Shown: positions 1-8,348 of the stretch, in pieces
Position numbering within the stretch: position 1 is the first letter of the stretch
Layout: every line of letters begins with the position of its first letter
NCBI GenBank assembly: GCA_016789785.1
Contig: JAEUQE010000227.1
Location: 1-14,718, forward strand
Direction: 5' to 3'
DNA length: 14,718 nt
Source: Bryobacterales bacterium
GTDB taxonomy: Bacteria > Acidobacteriota > Terriglobia > Bryobacterales > Bryobacteraceae
Notes under the pieces: generated by a model
Told to the model about the DNA's origin: nothing
Database searches by the model: none
Seen by the model: the letters and a program-made list of their open reading frames with translations, nothing else
Position numbers and translations under genes: made by a program

Positions 1-404
1 ATGCTGAAATTGCGGCGCTTGAAGAAGTCGCGTCCCTTGCGGCCCACTGTCTCGAGATCAACACCAGTGTCTTTGCGTTCTTCCATGAAGTTCTGTGCGC
101 CGCGGATCAGATTCGAGTTGAATGCGCCCGCATAACCCCGGTCGGCGGTGATGAGAATCAACTGGATCTTCTTCTCCGGACGAACCGCAAGCAGCGGATG
201 GCTGGACACGCGCTCATCACTGGCCGCGGCCGCCACCACATTGGCAAGAAGCTTGGTGTAGCTGCCCGAGAACGGACGCGACGCGATCACGCGCTCCTGA
301 GCCCGGCGAAGCTTCGCCGCGGAGACCATCTTCATGGCCTTCGTGATCTGCTGCGTGTTTTTGACCGAGCGTATGCGCCGGCGCAGGTCTATCAAGCTTG
401 GCAT
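1..404 (-). CDS. atpG: F1Fo ATP synthase subunit gamma (partial, N-terminal part)
   Basis: This is the central rotor stalk of F1, which couples c-ring rotation to catalysis in the alpha3beta3 head on the cytoplasmic face of the membrane. Only the first 134 codons are in the window; the gene continues past the left edge (the family is usually about 285-300 aa). The translation starts [20 protein letters not shown] and continues with the very conserved [15 protein letters not shown] helix (about residues 21-35). The [12 protein letters not shown] motif at 85-96 corresponds to the family ITSDRGLCGGLN segment. The ATG (complement of 402-404) lies 3 bp after the atpA stop, with an AAAGG ribosome-binding site (complement of 413-417) inside the end of atpA, which indicates translational coupling. 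The ordinary order would place atpD and atpC beyond the edge, but they are not visible. Confidence 0.96.
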   Translation of the reverse strand, partial: MPSLIDLRRRIRSVKNTQQITKAMKMVSAAKLRRAQERVIASRPFSGSYTKLLANVVAAAASDERVSSHPLLAVRPEKKIQLILITADRGYAGAFNSNLIRGAQNFMEERKDTGVDLETVGRKGRDFFKRRNFS

Positions 405-407
405 GGC

Positions 408-1928
<1,521 letters not shown>

Positions 1929-1963
1929 CTACCTTTTTCAATCCACCCGAATTACTTCGCCGG

Positions 1964-2509
1964 CTAGTTAGTAAGTTTGCGGCGCAGGGCTTCTAACTGG
2001 CCGCGGACGGAGCCGTCATAAATCTTGGAGCCGATGCTCGCCACCACGCCTCCGATCAGGGCATGGTCGACGCTGTAGTGGCAGCGGACCCGCTTCCCGG
2101 TCATGTTTGCGAGTTGAGCTTCCAGCGCCGCCTGCGCGTCTCCGCTGAGCGGAGCGGCGCTCGACACTTCGGCCTTCACCAGTCCCGTGCGCTCATCCAG
2201 AGCGCTTTCAAACGAGGTGCGGATCAGGGCGAGCAGCGCACTGCGGCGGTTGCGAACCACGATGTACACAAAGTTGCGGACCAAGCGGTCCATGCCCAGC
2301 ATCTCGCAAATGCGATTCACGAGCGCGCCTTTTTTCGACATCGGCACGGCGGGCGAACTCAGCACGTTGCGCAAATCGTGCGAGCCTTGGATGGTGCTCT
2401 CCAATGCCTTGAGTTGCTCCAACACCGTTTGCGGCTGAATAGCGCCCTTGGAATTCAACACAACGTCCGCGAGGGCGTTCGCGTAGTGGGATGCGATGGC
2501 TAACGACAT
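1964..2509 (-). CDS. atpH: F1Fo ATP synthase subunit delta (OSCP)
   Basis: This peripheral-stalk subunit sits on top of F1 and links the alpha N-termini to the b/b' stalk. At 181 aa it has the normal length. The N-terminal helical domain begins with the typical SHYANALADVV (about 7-17). The C-terminal OSCP signature runs from about 153 to 171 (GGVVASIGSKIYDGSVRGQL), matching the family pattern GG-x-IG-x-DGS-x-x-x-L. The ATG is 9 bp after the atpF stop with no strong Shine-Dalgarno visible, so translation is probably coupled to atpF. The order b', b, delta, alpha, gamma is the standard F1/peripheral-stalk order. Confidence 0.97.
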   Translation of the reverse strand: MSLAIASHYANALADVVLNSKGAIQPQTVLEQLKALESTIQGSHDLRNVLSSPAVPMSKKGALVNRICEMLGMDRLVRNFVYIVVRNRRSALLALIRTSFESALDERTGLVKAEVSSAAPLSGDAQAALEAQLANMTGKRVRCHYSVDHALIGGVVASIGSKIYDGSVRGQLEALRRKLTN

Positions 2510-2518
2510 GGGTCAGAT

Positions 2519-3079
2519 TCAGTTACCGGAAGCAGAGCCGACCTTCGCCACAAACTCTTTCACCAGTTTGTCCTGCGTGGCGGGGTTCATCTGCTCGCGG
2601 ATTTGCGCGGACGCCAACTGGATGGCCAGGTCCGCCGAAAGAACTTTCAATTGCTGCTTGGCCTGCTTGGTGGCCGACGCGATCTCCATTTCCGAGTGCG
2701 CCTGGATCTTCGCCAGAGCCTTGGCAGTGGATTCCTGCATGCGCTCCGCCTCGGCGGCGATTTCGTGTCTGGCCTGCTCGCGCATGGTCTTGATCTCGCT
2801 ATCGAGATTCGAAACTTTCCTCTCGATGCCGGCGATTCGCGCTTCGGCGTCCTTACGCATCGCTTCGGCGTCCTTTAGCGCGCCCTGGATCTCCTTGTCG
2901 CGCGACTGGAAATACGGTCCTGCATGTTTGCCGATGAGAAAACTCAAACCGGAGGCCAGCATCAAGAAGTTTGCCCACTTCCAAAGAATGCTCGGCTCGC
3001 TGTGCCCGCCGCCGCTGTGCTCGGCTTCCGCGCCGAAAACCGGAAGCAGGAGCATCAGAAACAGGATCACCAATCTCAT
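2519..3079 (-). CDS. atpF: F1Fo ATP synthase subunit b, with apparent signal peptide
   Basis: This is a peripheral-stalk subunit anchored in the membrane by one helix, with a long cytoplasmic coiled coil contacting delta. The protein is 186 aa. Residues 1-19 look like a cleavable signal peptide (hydrophobic MRLVILFLMLLLPVFGAEA with an AxA end), followed by a His/Gly-rich linker (20-30). The true membrane helix is at about 31-50 (ILWKWANFLMLASGLSFLIG). A charged Ala-, Glu- and Lys-rich coiled coil runs from about 55 to 165 (for example EAMRKDAEARIAGIERKV). The start overlaps the upstream b' stop as ATGA and has a strong GGAGGA site (complement of 3084-3089), so the signal-peptide-bearing start is well supported. 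Subunit b of E. coli has no such leader. Which of the two adjacent genes should be called b and which b' is partly convention. Confidence 0.93.
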   Translation of the reverse strand: MRLVILFLMLLLPVFGAEAEHSGGGHSEPSILWKWANFLMLASGLSFLIGKHAGPYFQSRDKEIQGALKDAEAMRKDAEARIAGIERKVSNLDSEIKTMREQARHEIAAEAERMQESTAKALAKIQAHSEMEIASATKQAKQQLKVLSADLAIQLASAQIREQMNPATQDKLVKEFVAKVGSASGN

Positions 3080-3525
3080 GCAGTCCTCCCGCCCATCAGG
3101 TTTGCCGCGATCCTGGATGCCAGAGCACGGCTCTCGGCTTCCAGAAGGATCTTCGCCTGAAGCACTTCTGCGTCAATCTCGGCCTTCGCCTCGGCGACCA
3201 GTTCCTTTGCCCTTGCTTGCGCGGCGGCTACCTGGGTATCCTGCTCCTGCTGCCATCTTCGCCGCATCTCTTCCTGTTCTTTGTAGATATCGGCTCGGAC
3301 TCCGTTCAGCTTCTCCTCATACCCCTGAGCTTTCGCTTCGGCCATTGCCAAGCTTTCCTCGGCGCGTTTTCGGGCGCCCGCAGTCGCCTCCTGGCGTTGC
3401 TTGAGAACTTTCTCCAACGGGCCGAAGAACACCGACTTCAGATAGAAATGCAGGAGCAGGAACAGAAGGAAGGTAGGAATAGCGTTCAGCAGAATACCGC
3501 CGAGCGCATTTAGAGTAGATTCCAT
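3076..3525 (-). CDS. F1Fo ATP synthase subunit b' (second b-type subunit)
   Basis: This is the second peripheral-stalk b-type subunit, probably forming a b/b' heterodimer with the next gene. The protein is 149 aa. A membrane helix near the N-terminus (about 10-30, PTFLLFLLLHFYLKSVFF) is followed by the family-typical GPLEKVLKQRQEAT and a highly charged coiled coil to the end (KAQGYEEKLNGVRADIYKEQ and similar). It lacks the signal peptide seen in its partner. It is the first gene of the visible atp operon. The 114 bp upstream hold a candidate promoter but no atpB or atpE, unlike the classical atpBEF order. No obvious Shine-Dalgarno precedes the ATG. Confidence 0.93.
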   Translation of the reverse strand: MESTLNALGGILLNAIPTFLLFLLLHFYLKSVFFGPLEKVLKQRQEATAGARKRAEESLAMAEAKAQGYEEKLNGVRADIYKEQEEMRRRWQQEQDTQVAAAQARAKELVAEAKAEIDAEVLQAKILLEAESRALASRIAANLMGGRTA

Positions 3526-3579
3526 TGCAATGCTTAGGGAAATGGATTGGGTGAGGCTCTAGGCCTGACTTAAGCTGTT

Positions 3580-3609
3580 AGGATAGCATGCCTAGCCGGG
3601 GCGAATCAA
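3580..3609 (-). promoter_or_regulatory. Candidate sigma70-like promoter of the atp operon
   Basis: On the minus strand a -35-like TTGATT (complement of 3604-3609) and a -10-like TATCCT (complement of 3580-3585) are separated by 18 bp. Each matches the consensus at 4 of 6 positions. They sit 54 bp before the b' start and just after the end of the receiver-phosphatase gene, where an operon promoter is expected. This is inference from pattern only. Confidence 0.4.
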
Positions 3610-3639
3610 ACCGGTTGCAGTCCACTCGGTCCAGTCCGG

Positions 3640-4770
3640 TTACCTGCCCTTGGCGACCAGCAGCGTCCAGTCATCACGGCCCGCCGGTGAAGCGAAGGAA
3701 TCCAGCGAATGACGCACGGCCTGCATCATCTCCGGCACGCTGTGCGACATATGGCGGCGCATCACCTCGATCAGCCCTTCATCGCCGAACATCTCGAGGC
3801 CATCGCTCATCGCCTCGACAATCCCGTCCGAGAAGAGCACCACCCAGTCGCCCGGCCCGATCCGCACCTGCGACACCTGACAATGGAATCGCCGGAATGC
3901 GCCGAGCACCAACGCTGTCGGATTGAGACGCTCCAGCGTGCCATCCGCGCGCAGCAAGGCCGGCGGATTGTGTCCGCAGTTTGCGAATCGCAGCAGCCGG
4001 GTGTGATCGTCATAGTCGCCGATGAAGGCGGTGGCGAAGTGTTCCGGCGCGGTGCTCTGGTAGAAGAGCATGTTTACGGACTCGATCGCCCGCCCCCAGT
4101 CATCGGGCAGGCTCTGAAAGTGACTGCGCATGGTCGCCTGCAGGTTCGACATCAGCAGTGCCGCCGCCAGTCCCTTACCACAGACATCGGCCAGCACCAG
4201 CCCGAGCCGTCCCGGTGCGAGGTCGAGAAGGTCGTAGTAGTCGCCGCCGACCGCGCCCGCCTCCACGCACAGCCCCGAATACTCCAGCGTCTCCAGGTTG
4301 GGCAGCTTTTGCGGAAACAGCTTGGCCTGAACCTTGCGCGCGATGCTGAGTTCATCGGCCTTCGACCGTGCCTGGCGGAGCGTCAGGTTCTTGCGAAGGG
4401 TGCCGAGCAGCCGGGCGTTGTCCCATGGCTTCGGCACAAAATCGACCGCCCCTCGCCGCATCGCTTCCACGGCGAGATCAATGGAGCCCCAGGCCGTCAT
4501 CACAACCGCGGGCGGCGCATCGGGTAGCGACTTGAGCTGCATCAACACGTCCAGCCCCTCGTCGCCTGACGTGGTGTCGCGCGTGTAGTTCAAGTCCATC
4601 AGGATGATGTCGAATGAGGAATTGGAAGCGGCGCGCACGATTTCGCCCGGGCTTGAGACGGACTCCGTCTGAAAGCCTTCGCCCTTGAGCAGCAGGCGCA
4701 AAGCCAGTAGGACGTCCGGCTGGTCATCGGCAAGGAGGACTCGGGCGGAACGGGAGGTCTCGGCGGCCAT
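3640..4770 (-). CDS. Response regulator fused to PP2C/SpoIIE-type serine phosphatase
   Basis: This is a 376-aa two-domain cytoplasmic signalling protein. The receiver domain (about 8-130) has acidic residues D15/D16, phosphoacceptor D59 (ILMDL), T92 (VVMTAW) and K114 (DFVPKPWD), so it should be phosphorylatable. A linker helix (about 131-155, ending VQAKLFPQKLP) leads to an SpoIIE/RsbU-like PPM phosphatase domain (about 165-375). Its metal-binding motifs are intact: GGDYYD at 175-180, LADVCGKG at 193-200, CGHNPP at 265-270, FSDGIVEA at 313-320 and GRDDWTLL at 364-371. The family typically dephosphorylates anti-sigma-factor antagonists (partner-switching) under control of a sensor kinase. No kinase, anti-sigma factor or antagonist lies in the window, so the target is unknown. 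It is monocistronic, transcribed towards the atp operon and divergent from ccm. The chosen ATG has a weak AGG upstream. Confidence 0.93.
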   Translation of the reverse strand: MAAETSRSARVLLADDQPDVLLALRLLLKGEGFQTESVSSPGEIVRAASNSSFDIILMDLNYTRDTTSGDEGLDVLMQLKSLPDAPPAVVMTAWGSIDLAVEAMRRGAVDFVPKPWDNARLLGTLRKNLTLRQARSKADELSIARKVQAKLFPQKLPNLETLEYSGLCVEAGAVGGDYYDLLDLAPGRLGLVLADVCGKGLAAALLMSNLQATMRSHFQSLPDDWGRAIESVNMLFYQSTAPEHFATAFIGDYDDHTRLLRFANCGHNPPALLRADGTLERLNPTALVLGAFRRFHCQVSQVRIGPGDWVVLFSDGIVEAMSDGLEMFGDEGLIEVMRRHMSHSVPEMMQAVRHSLDSFASPAGRDDWTLLVAKGR

Positions 4771-4967
4771 CTCTACCTATCGTAACCGCAACGGTGCTTC
4801 CATCCGAGAACTTTCGCGTTTTCAAGGCAGAAGGCACGGGCAGACCGTGCCCTGGGAGTGCGATTGAGACAGGGCCGTCCCAGAAACGGACGGTCGTGAC
4901 AAGTTTTTGCAACAACGCGGGCTGCGGTCAAGCGCCTTAGCGATATACTCTATGACAGGTACTGGTG
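4771..4967. other. Divergent intergenic region with two inverted repeats
   Basis: This is the 197 bp between the receiver-phosphatase and ccmE starts. It holds a perfect 7-bp inverted repeat, GGCACGG / CCGTGCC, with a 5-base loop (4833-4851). A second one, CCGTCC / GGACGG, has a 7-base loop (4875-4893) and can be extended by a G-T and a G-C pair. A TTTTT run at 4904-4908 follows at a distance, too far for a standard terminator. No open frame here looks coding. The repeats could be operators or leader hairpins of the minus-strand gene; the sequence alone does not decide. Confidence 0.5.
4944..4949 (+). promoter_or_regulatory. Possible -10 element for the ccm operon
   Basis: TATACT matches the -10 consensus at 5 of 6 positions and lies 18 bp before the ccmE ATG at 4968. 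The best -35 at a suitable distance (CTGCGG at 4922-4927, spacing 16) is poor. A start here would give a very short leader, so the call is tentative. Confidence 0.25.
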
Positions 4968-5402
4968 ATGAATACCTACGTAAAATTCGGCCTTTTGATG
5001 ACCCTGATTATCGGCACGCTGGTATGGCTTGCCGCGGGCGGCGTAAGCGAGACCAAGACTTACTACAAGACCGTCGCGGAGCTTGAGGGCATGCACGATG
5101 CCAAAACCAAGCGCCTCCGCGTGGCGGGCGATGTGGAGCCGGGCTCCATCGTTCGCAAGGGCAAGGAAGTGGAATTCGTGCTGACGCAGGACACCAAGAA
5201 GCTTCGGGTCGTCTACGAAGGTTCGGATCCGTTGCCGGACACGTTCCGTGACCGTGCGCAGGCTGTGGCGGATGGCAAATTGGGCGACGATGGCATGTTC
5301 CACGCCAACCGGATTCAAGCCAAGTGTGCGTCGAAGTACGAAGCCAAACCGGGTCAGCAGGGCGCACCCGTTTACAACTCGGAACCGGGCCGCCGCTCGT
5401 AG
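4968..5402 (+). CDS. ccmE: Cytochrome c maturation protein CcmE, Cys (CxxxY) variant
   Basis: CcmE is the periplasmic heme chaperone of System I, receiving heme from CcmC and passing it to CcmF. The protein is 144 aa from the ATG at 4968; a GTG at 4965 is an alternative one codon earlier. An N-terminal membrane anchor (about 5-24, KFGLLMTLIIGTLVWLAAGG) precedes the OB-fold (about 30-118), which carries typical LRVAGDVEPGSI, VEFVLTQDT and LRVVYEGSDPLPDTF segments. After the FHANRIQAK strand, where most CcmE proteins have the heme-binding H-x3-Y, this one reads C120-A-S-K-Y124 (TGT at 5325-5327). From memory, Cys-type CcmE is known in some delta-proteobacteria (Desulfovibrio) and archaea, so it is probably functional. 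It is the first gene of the ccm operon, 36 bp before ccmF. Confidence 0.95.
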   Translation: MNTYVKFGLLMTLIIGTLVWLAAGGVSETKTYYKTVAELEGMHDAKTKRLRVAGDVEPGSIVRKGKEVEFVLTQDTKKLRVVYEGSDPLPDTFRDRAQAVADGKLGDDGMFHANRIQAKCASKYEAKPGQQGAPVYNSEPGRRS

Positions 5403-5428
5403 GCGCATCGCTTCCCGCAAACACGTTC

Positions 5429-5433
5429 AGGAG
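5429..5433 (+). promoter_or_regulatory. Shine-Dalgarno of ccmF
   Basis: AGGAG lies 5 bases before the ccmF ATG at 5439. It fixes that start, which begins MENLGALAILLALCLSGYAI. Confidence 0.7.
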
Positions 5434-5438
5434 CCTCC

Positions 5439-7454
5439 ATGGAAAACTTAGGCGCACTCGCCATCCTGCTTGCTCTCTGTCTATCCGGATACGCGATCCT
5501 CGCATCGCTGGCCGGTAAATGGAAAGACAGACCGCTGTTGGTTTTGAGTGGCGAACGCGCGGTCTATGGAATCTGGTTCCTCCTCACGACAGCGTCAGGG
5601 TTGCTGGTGTACGCGCTCATCTCGGGCGACTTCCGGCTGGCCTACGTCGCAGGCCACAGCAATCGAGCGATGCCGACGTTTTTCAAGTTCGCCGCCTGGT
5701 GGGGTGGCATGGAAGGCTCGCTCCTGCTGTGGGCCTGGATCCTCAGCAGCTATAGTGCACTCGTCGTCTTCACCAACCGGCTCCGCTTCCGCGACATGAT
5801 GCCCTACGTAGTCGCCATTCTGATGGCGGTGCAGTGCTTCTTCCTGATTTTGATCGCGTTCCCGGAGAATCCGTTCCAGGTGCTGGCGGTGGGCAAAGGC
5901 ATCACCGAGGTGCCCGACGGCAACGGTTTGAATCCGCTGCTTCAATACTGGGCGATGGTGATTCACCCGCCGATGCTGTATCTGGGCTATGTGGGCTTCG
6001 TGGTTCCGTTCGCGTTCGCAATGGGCTCGCTGATTACGCGCCAGCCCGGTGATGCTTGGATCCACACCACTCGCCGCTGGACCATTGTCACGTGGGGATT
6101 CCAAAGCGCGGGCATTCTGCTCGGCGCCGGCTGGGCCTACGCGGTTCTCGGTTGGGGCGGTTATTGGGGATGGGACCCGGTGGAGAACGCGTCGCTGCTG
6201 CCCTGGATCACGGCCACGGCGTTTCTGCATTCGGTGATGATGCAGGAAAAGAAGGGCATGATGAAGGTGTGGAACATGGTGCTCATCGCATCCACGTTCT
6301 TCCTTTGCATCTTCGGTACCTTCCTCACTCGCTCCGGAATCGTTGGGTCGGTTCACGCTTTCGCGCAATCGCCTATTGGCAAGTATTTCGTGGCGTTTCT
6401 CGCCATCGGCATCGCGGCGACCATCTATCTGATTCTCGATCGTCTGGAGTATCTGAAGAGCCAGGCGCATCTGGAGAGCGTGTTGTCGCGCGAGTCGAGC
6501 TTCCTGTTCAACAACCTGATTCTTCTGGCAAGCTGTTTTGCGGTGCTGTGGGGCACCATCTTCCCCGTGATCTCGGAGGCGGTCACCGGCGAGAAGATCA
6601 GCGTGGACGCGCCCTTCTACAATCGCGTCAACGTACCCATCGGTCTGTTCCTTCTGCTATTGACTGGCGTCGGGCCCTTGATCGCCTGGCGCCGGTCCTC
6701 CCTTGAAAGCTTGAAGAAGGCGTTTTTCTGGCCGTCCTTGATTGGCGTGGCCTTGATCGGCGGGCTGTTGGTTGCGGGCATCCGTCACTTCTATGCGCTG
6801 ATGTCGTTCGGACTCTGCGCGTTCGTAATGGCAACCATCGTCATGGAATTCTGGAAGGGTTCGCGCGCGATCTCGGCAAAGTCGGGGCAGAATCTGCTGA
6901 TGGCGGCGGTGGAACTGACGCATCGCAACACGCGCCGTTATGGCGGCTACATCGTGCATGTGGCGATGGTGTTCATGTTTATCGGCTTCACTGGCGCTGC
7001 GTTCAATAAAGACTCGACGAACGAAGTGCGCATTGGCGACAAGTTCTCCCTCGGACGCTATGAGCTGAAGGTGCGTGATCTGCTGGATGGCGACAATGAC
7101 AACTATTCATGGCGCCGTGCGATCATCGACATCTCGGTGGGCGGCAGCCAGATCGGCACATTGAACCCCGAGCAGCGCGTCTATAAGGCGAGCCGGCAGC
7201 CGACATCGGAAGTGTCGATTCGCCGCCGCTTGAACGAGGACCTCTATCTCAACTTCGCAGGCGTCACCAATGACGGACGTAACATGGCGATCATTCAGTC
7301 CTACGTGTTCCCGCTGGTGTCGTGGATCTGGCTGGGTTTTGTGACGCTGTTGTTTGGCACGCTGGTATGTCTGGTTCCCGCCAAGGTCAAGATGCAGTAT
7401 GTCCGAACGGAAGTGGTAGGCTACGTGGAGAAACATGTTACGGTTTCGAAGTAA
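5439..7454 (+). CDS. ccmF: Heme lyase subunit CcmF
   Basis: CcmF is the multi-spanning membrane component that takes heme from CcmE and ligates it to apocytochrome CxxCH motifs together with CcmH. At 671 aa it is close to the E. coli CcmF length. The tryptophan-rich WWD domain is clear at 239-250 (WGGYWGWDPVEN). The four conserved histidines are all present: H176 (IHPPMLYLGY), H264 (TAFLHS), H306 (GSVHAFAQ) and H507 (YGGYIVHVAMVF). A FAAWWGGMEGSLLLW segment at about 84-98 is also typical. Many hydrophobic helices span the protein, and a soluble periplasmic loop precedes the last helix (about 525-640). The start has an AGGAG site 5 bp upstream. The 3' end overlaps ccmH by 20 bp. Confidence 0.98.
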   Translation: MENLGALAILLALCLSGYAILASLAGKWKDRPLLVLSGERAVYGIWFLLTTASGLLVYALISGDFRLAYVAGHSNRAMPTFFKFAAWWGGMEGSLLLWAWILSSYSALVVFTNRLRFRDMMPYVVAILMAVQCFFLILIAFPENPFQVLAVGKGITEVPDGNGLNPLLQYWAMVIHPPMLYLGYVGFVVPFAFAMGSLITRQPGDAWIHTTRRWTIVTWGFQSAGILLGAGWAYAVLGWGGYWGWDPVENASLLPWITATAFLHSVMMQEKKGMMKVWNMVLIASTFFLCIFGTFLTRSGIVGSVHAFAQSPIGKYFVAFLAIGIAATIYLILDRLEYLKSQAHLESVLSRESSFLFNNLILLASCFAVLWGTIFPVISEAVTGEKISVDAPFYNRVNVPIGLFLLLLTGVGPLIAWRRSSLESLKKAFFWPSLIGVALIGGLLVAGIRHFYALMSFGLCAFVMATIVMEFWKGSRAISAKSGQNLLMAAVELTHRNTRRYGGYIVHVAMVFMFIGFTGAAFNKDSTNEVRIGDKFSLGRYELKVRDLLDGDNDNYSWRRAIIDISVGGSQIGTLNPEQRVYKASRQPTSEVSIRRRLNEDLYLNFAGVTNDGRNMAIIQSYVFPLVSWIWLGFVTLLFGTLVCLVPAKVKMQYVRTEVVGYVEKHVTVSK

Positions 7455-7905
7455 GCTGCTTCTGATCCTCACCACCGGACTTTGCCTCGCGCAGAGCTCG
7501 ACGGAGTTTCTCACGCCGGCGGTGCGCAGAGTTGGCGATAACCTCGCCTGTCTTTGCGGGGCCTGTAAGAATACTGTAGCCACTTGCCAGATGCTCGGCT
7601 GTCATTATTCGTCTCCTGCCCGCGAGAAGATCGCGAAAATGCAGGCGGCTGGGATGTCAGACCAGGCGATCATCGATGATTTCGTAAAGAAGGAGGGGCT
7701 GAAGGCCCTTGCCGTCCCACCCGCCGAAGGCTTCAGCCTGCTTGGCTGGGTGATGCCGTTCGTCGCGATCGGAATCGGACTTGCAGCGATTTACCTTTTC
7801 ATTAAGAGGTTCCACAAGCCCGCCCCAGTGATCGCGCCGGTCGACAGCGCTGTGCTCGACAAGTATCACGAGCAGATCGAAAAGGACCTCGCCAAACTCG
7901 ACTAA
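7435..7905 (+). CDS. ccmH: CcmH-family thiol-disulfide protein with Cys-rich motif
   Basis: CcmH keeps the apocytochrome CxxCH cysteines reduced and positions them for ligation by CcmF. The 156-aa protein has a signal peptide (1-19, ending LCLA), then the active-site region NLACLCGACKNTVATCQMLG (about 37-55). It contains C39, C41, C44 and C51, with C56 following; CGAC at 41-44 fits the family CxxC. A helical segment resembles the three-helix bundle (REKIAKMQAAGMSDQAIIDD, about 63-82), and a membrane helix lies at about 101-123. Canonical CcmH has LRCxxCQ with two cysteines, so this loop is an unusual multi-Cys form. The ATG lies inside ccmF and has a GGAG site (7427-7430) 4 bp upstream. The stop overlaps the next ATG by one base (TAATG). 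Confidence 0.88.
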   Translation: MLRFRSKLLLILTTGLCLAQSSTEFLTPAVRRVGDNLACLCGACKNTVATCQMLGCHYSSPAREKIAKMQAAGMSDQAIIDDFVKKEGLKALAVPPAEGFSLLGWVMPFVAIGIGLAAIYLFIKRFHKPAPVIAPVDSAVLDKYHEQIEKDLAKLD

Positions 7906-8348
7906 TGCTCTTTGCTGCCTCCGCTATTCTGATCGCGGGAACGGTCTTGTTCGTACTGTTCGTGCGCGACAAGGATCTGCCCGCACCTGCGCCGCAATCT
8001 CCGTTCCAGCACCTGGATGATCGTAAGGCCGCCATTTATGAGAATCTGCGCGACCTGCAGTTCGAGTATCGAGTGGGAAAACTCTCCGAGGTCGACTACC
8101 AGAAAACGAAGACCGAGTTGCAACGCGAGCTGGCAAAGACGATGTCCGACATTGACGAGTTGAAACAGAAGCTCGGCGTATCGGCGAAGGCAAAGCCCGC
8201 CGCGCAACAGGAGGCCCAGCCCGCACAGACCGCTACCGCCGTGGAAACACCGTCGTTCGTGTGCCCCCACTGCGCAGCGAAGTTTGACCGGGAGCTGAAG
8301 TTCTGTGGCGAATGTGGAAAGCCGATGGTCGCCGGAGGCCAGGCATGA
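7905..8348 (+). CDS. CcmI-like membrane protein with C-terminal zinc ribbon
   Basis: The function is not established; the name follows from similarity of layout. The 147-aa protein has one N-terminal membrane helix (about 1-20) and a Pro-rich linker. A helical coiled-coil segment at about 38-92 contains AIYENLRDLQFEYRVGKLSE and DYQKTKTELQRELA, which resembles the N-terminal part of CcmI (relation inferred). A low-complexity Ala/Gln/Pro linker (about 93-117) leads to a four-cysteine zinc ribbon, CPHC at 120-123 and CGEC at 134-137. If the single helix is oriented as in CcmI, the ribbon side needs experimental assignment. The TPR domain that binds apocytochrome in classical CcmI is absent. It is translationally coupled to ccmH (TAATG) and overlaps the next gene (ATGA). 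Confidence 0.75.
   Translation: MLFAASAILIAGTVLFVLFVRDKDLPAPAPQSPFQHLDDRKAAIYENLRDLQFEYRVGKLSEVDYQKTKTELQRELAKTMSDIDELKQKLGVSAKAKPAAQQEAQPAQTATAVETPSFVCPHCAAKFDRELKFCGECGKPMVAGGQA
8334..8338 (+). promoter_or_regulatory. Shine-Dalgarno that decides the start at 8345
   Basis: GGAGG lies 6 bases before the ATG at 8345. This favours 8345 over the in-frame ATG at 8312, and the chosen start yields a clean signal peptide. Confidence 0.75.

Noticed and set aside
2496..3404. A 302-codon plus-strand frame across atpF and atpF'
   Set aside because: It lies opposite two genuine ATP synthase genes with coupled starts; composition is typical of a shadow frame.
3609..3637. AACCGG...CCGGTT inverted repeat after the receiver-phosphatase gene, considered as a terminator
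   Set aside because: The loop is too long for a stable intrinsic terminator and no T-run follows on the minus strand.
5595..6470. A 291-codon open frame antisense to ccmF
   Set aside because: It is a shadow of the high-GC ccmF coding sequence; the protein is Arg/His/Glu-rich with no recognisable domain, while ccmF has all its motifs.
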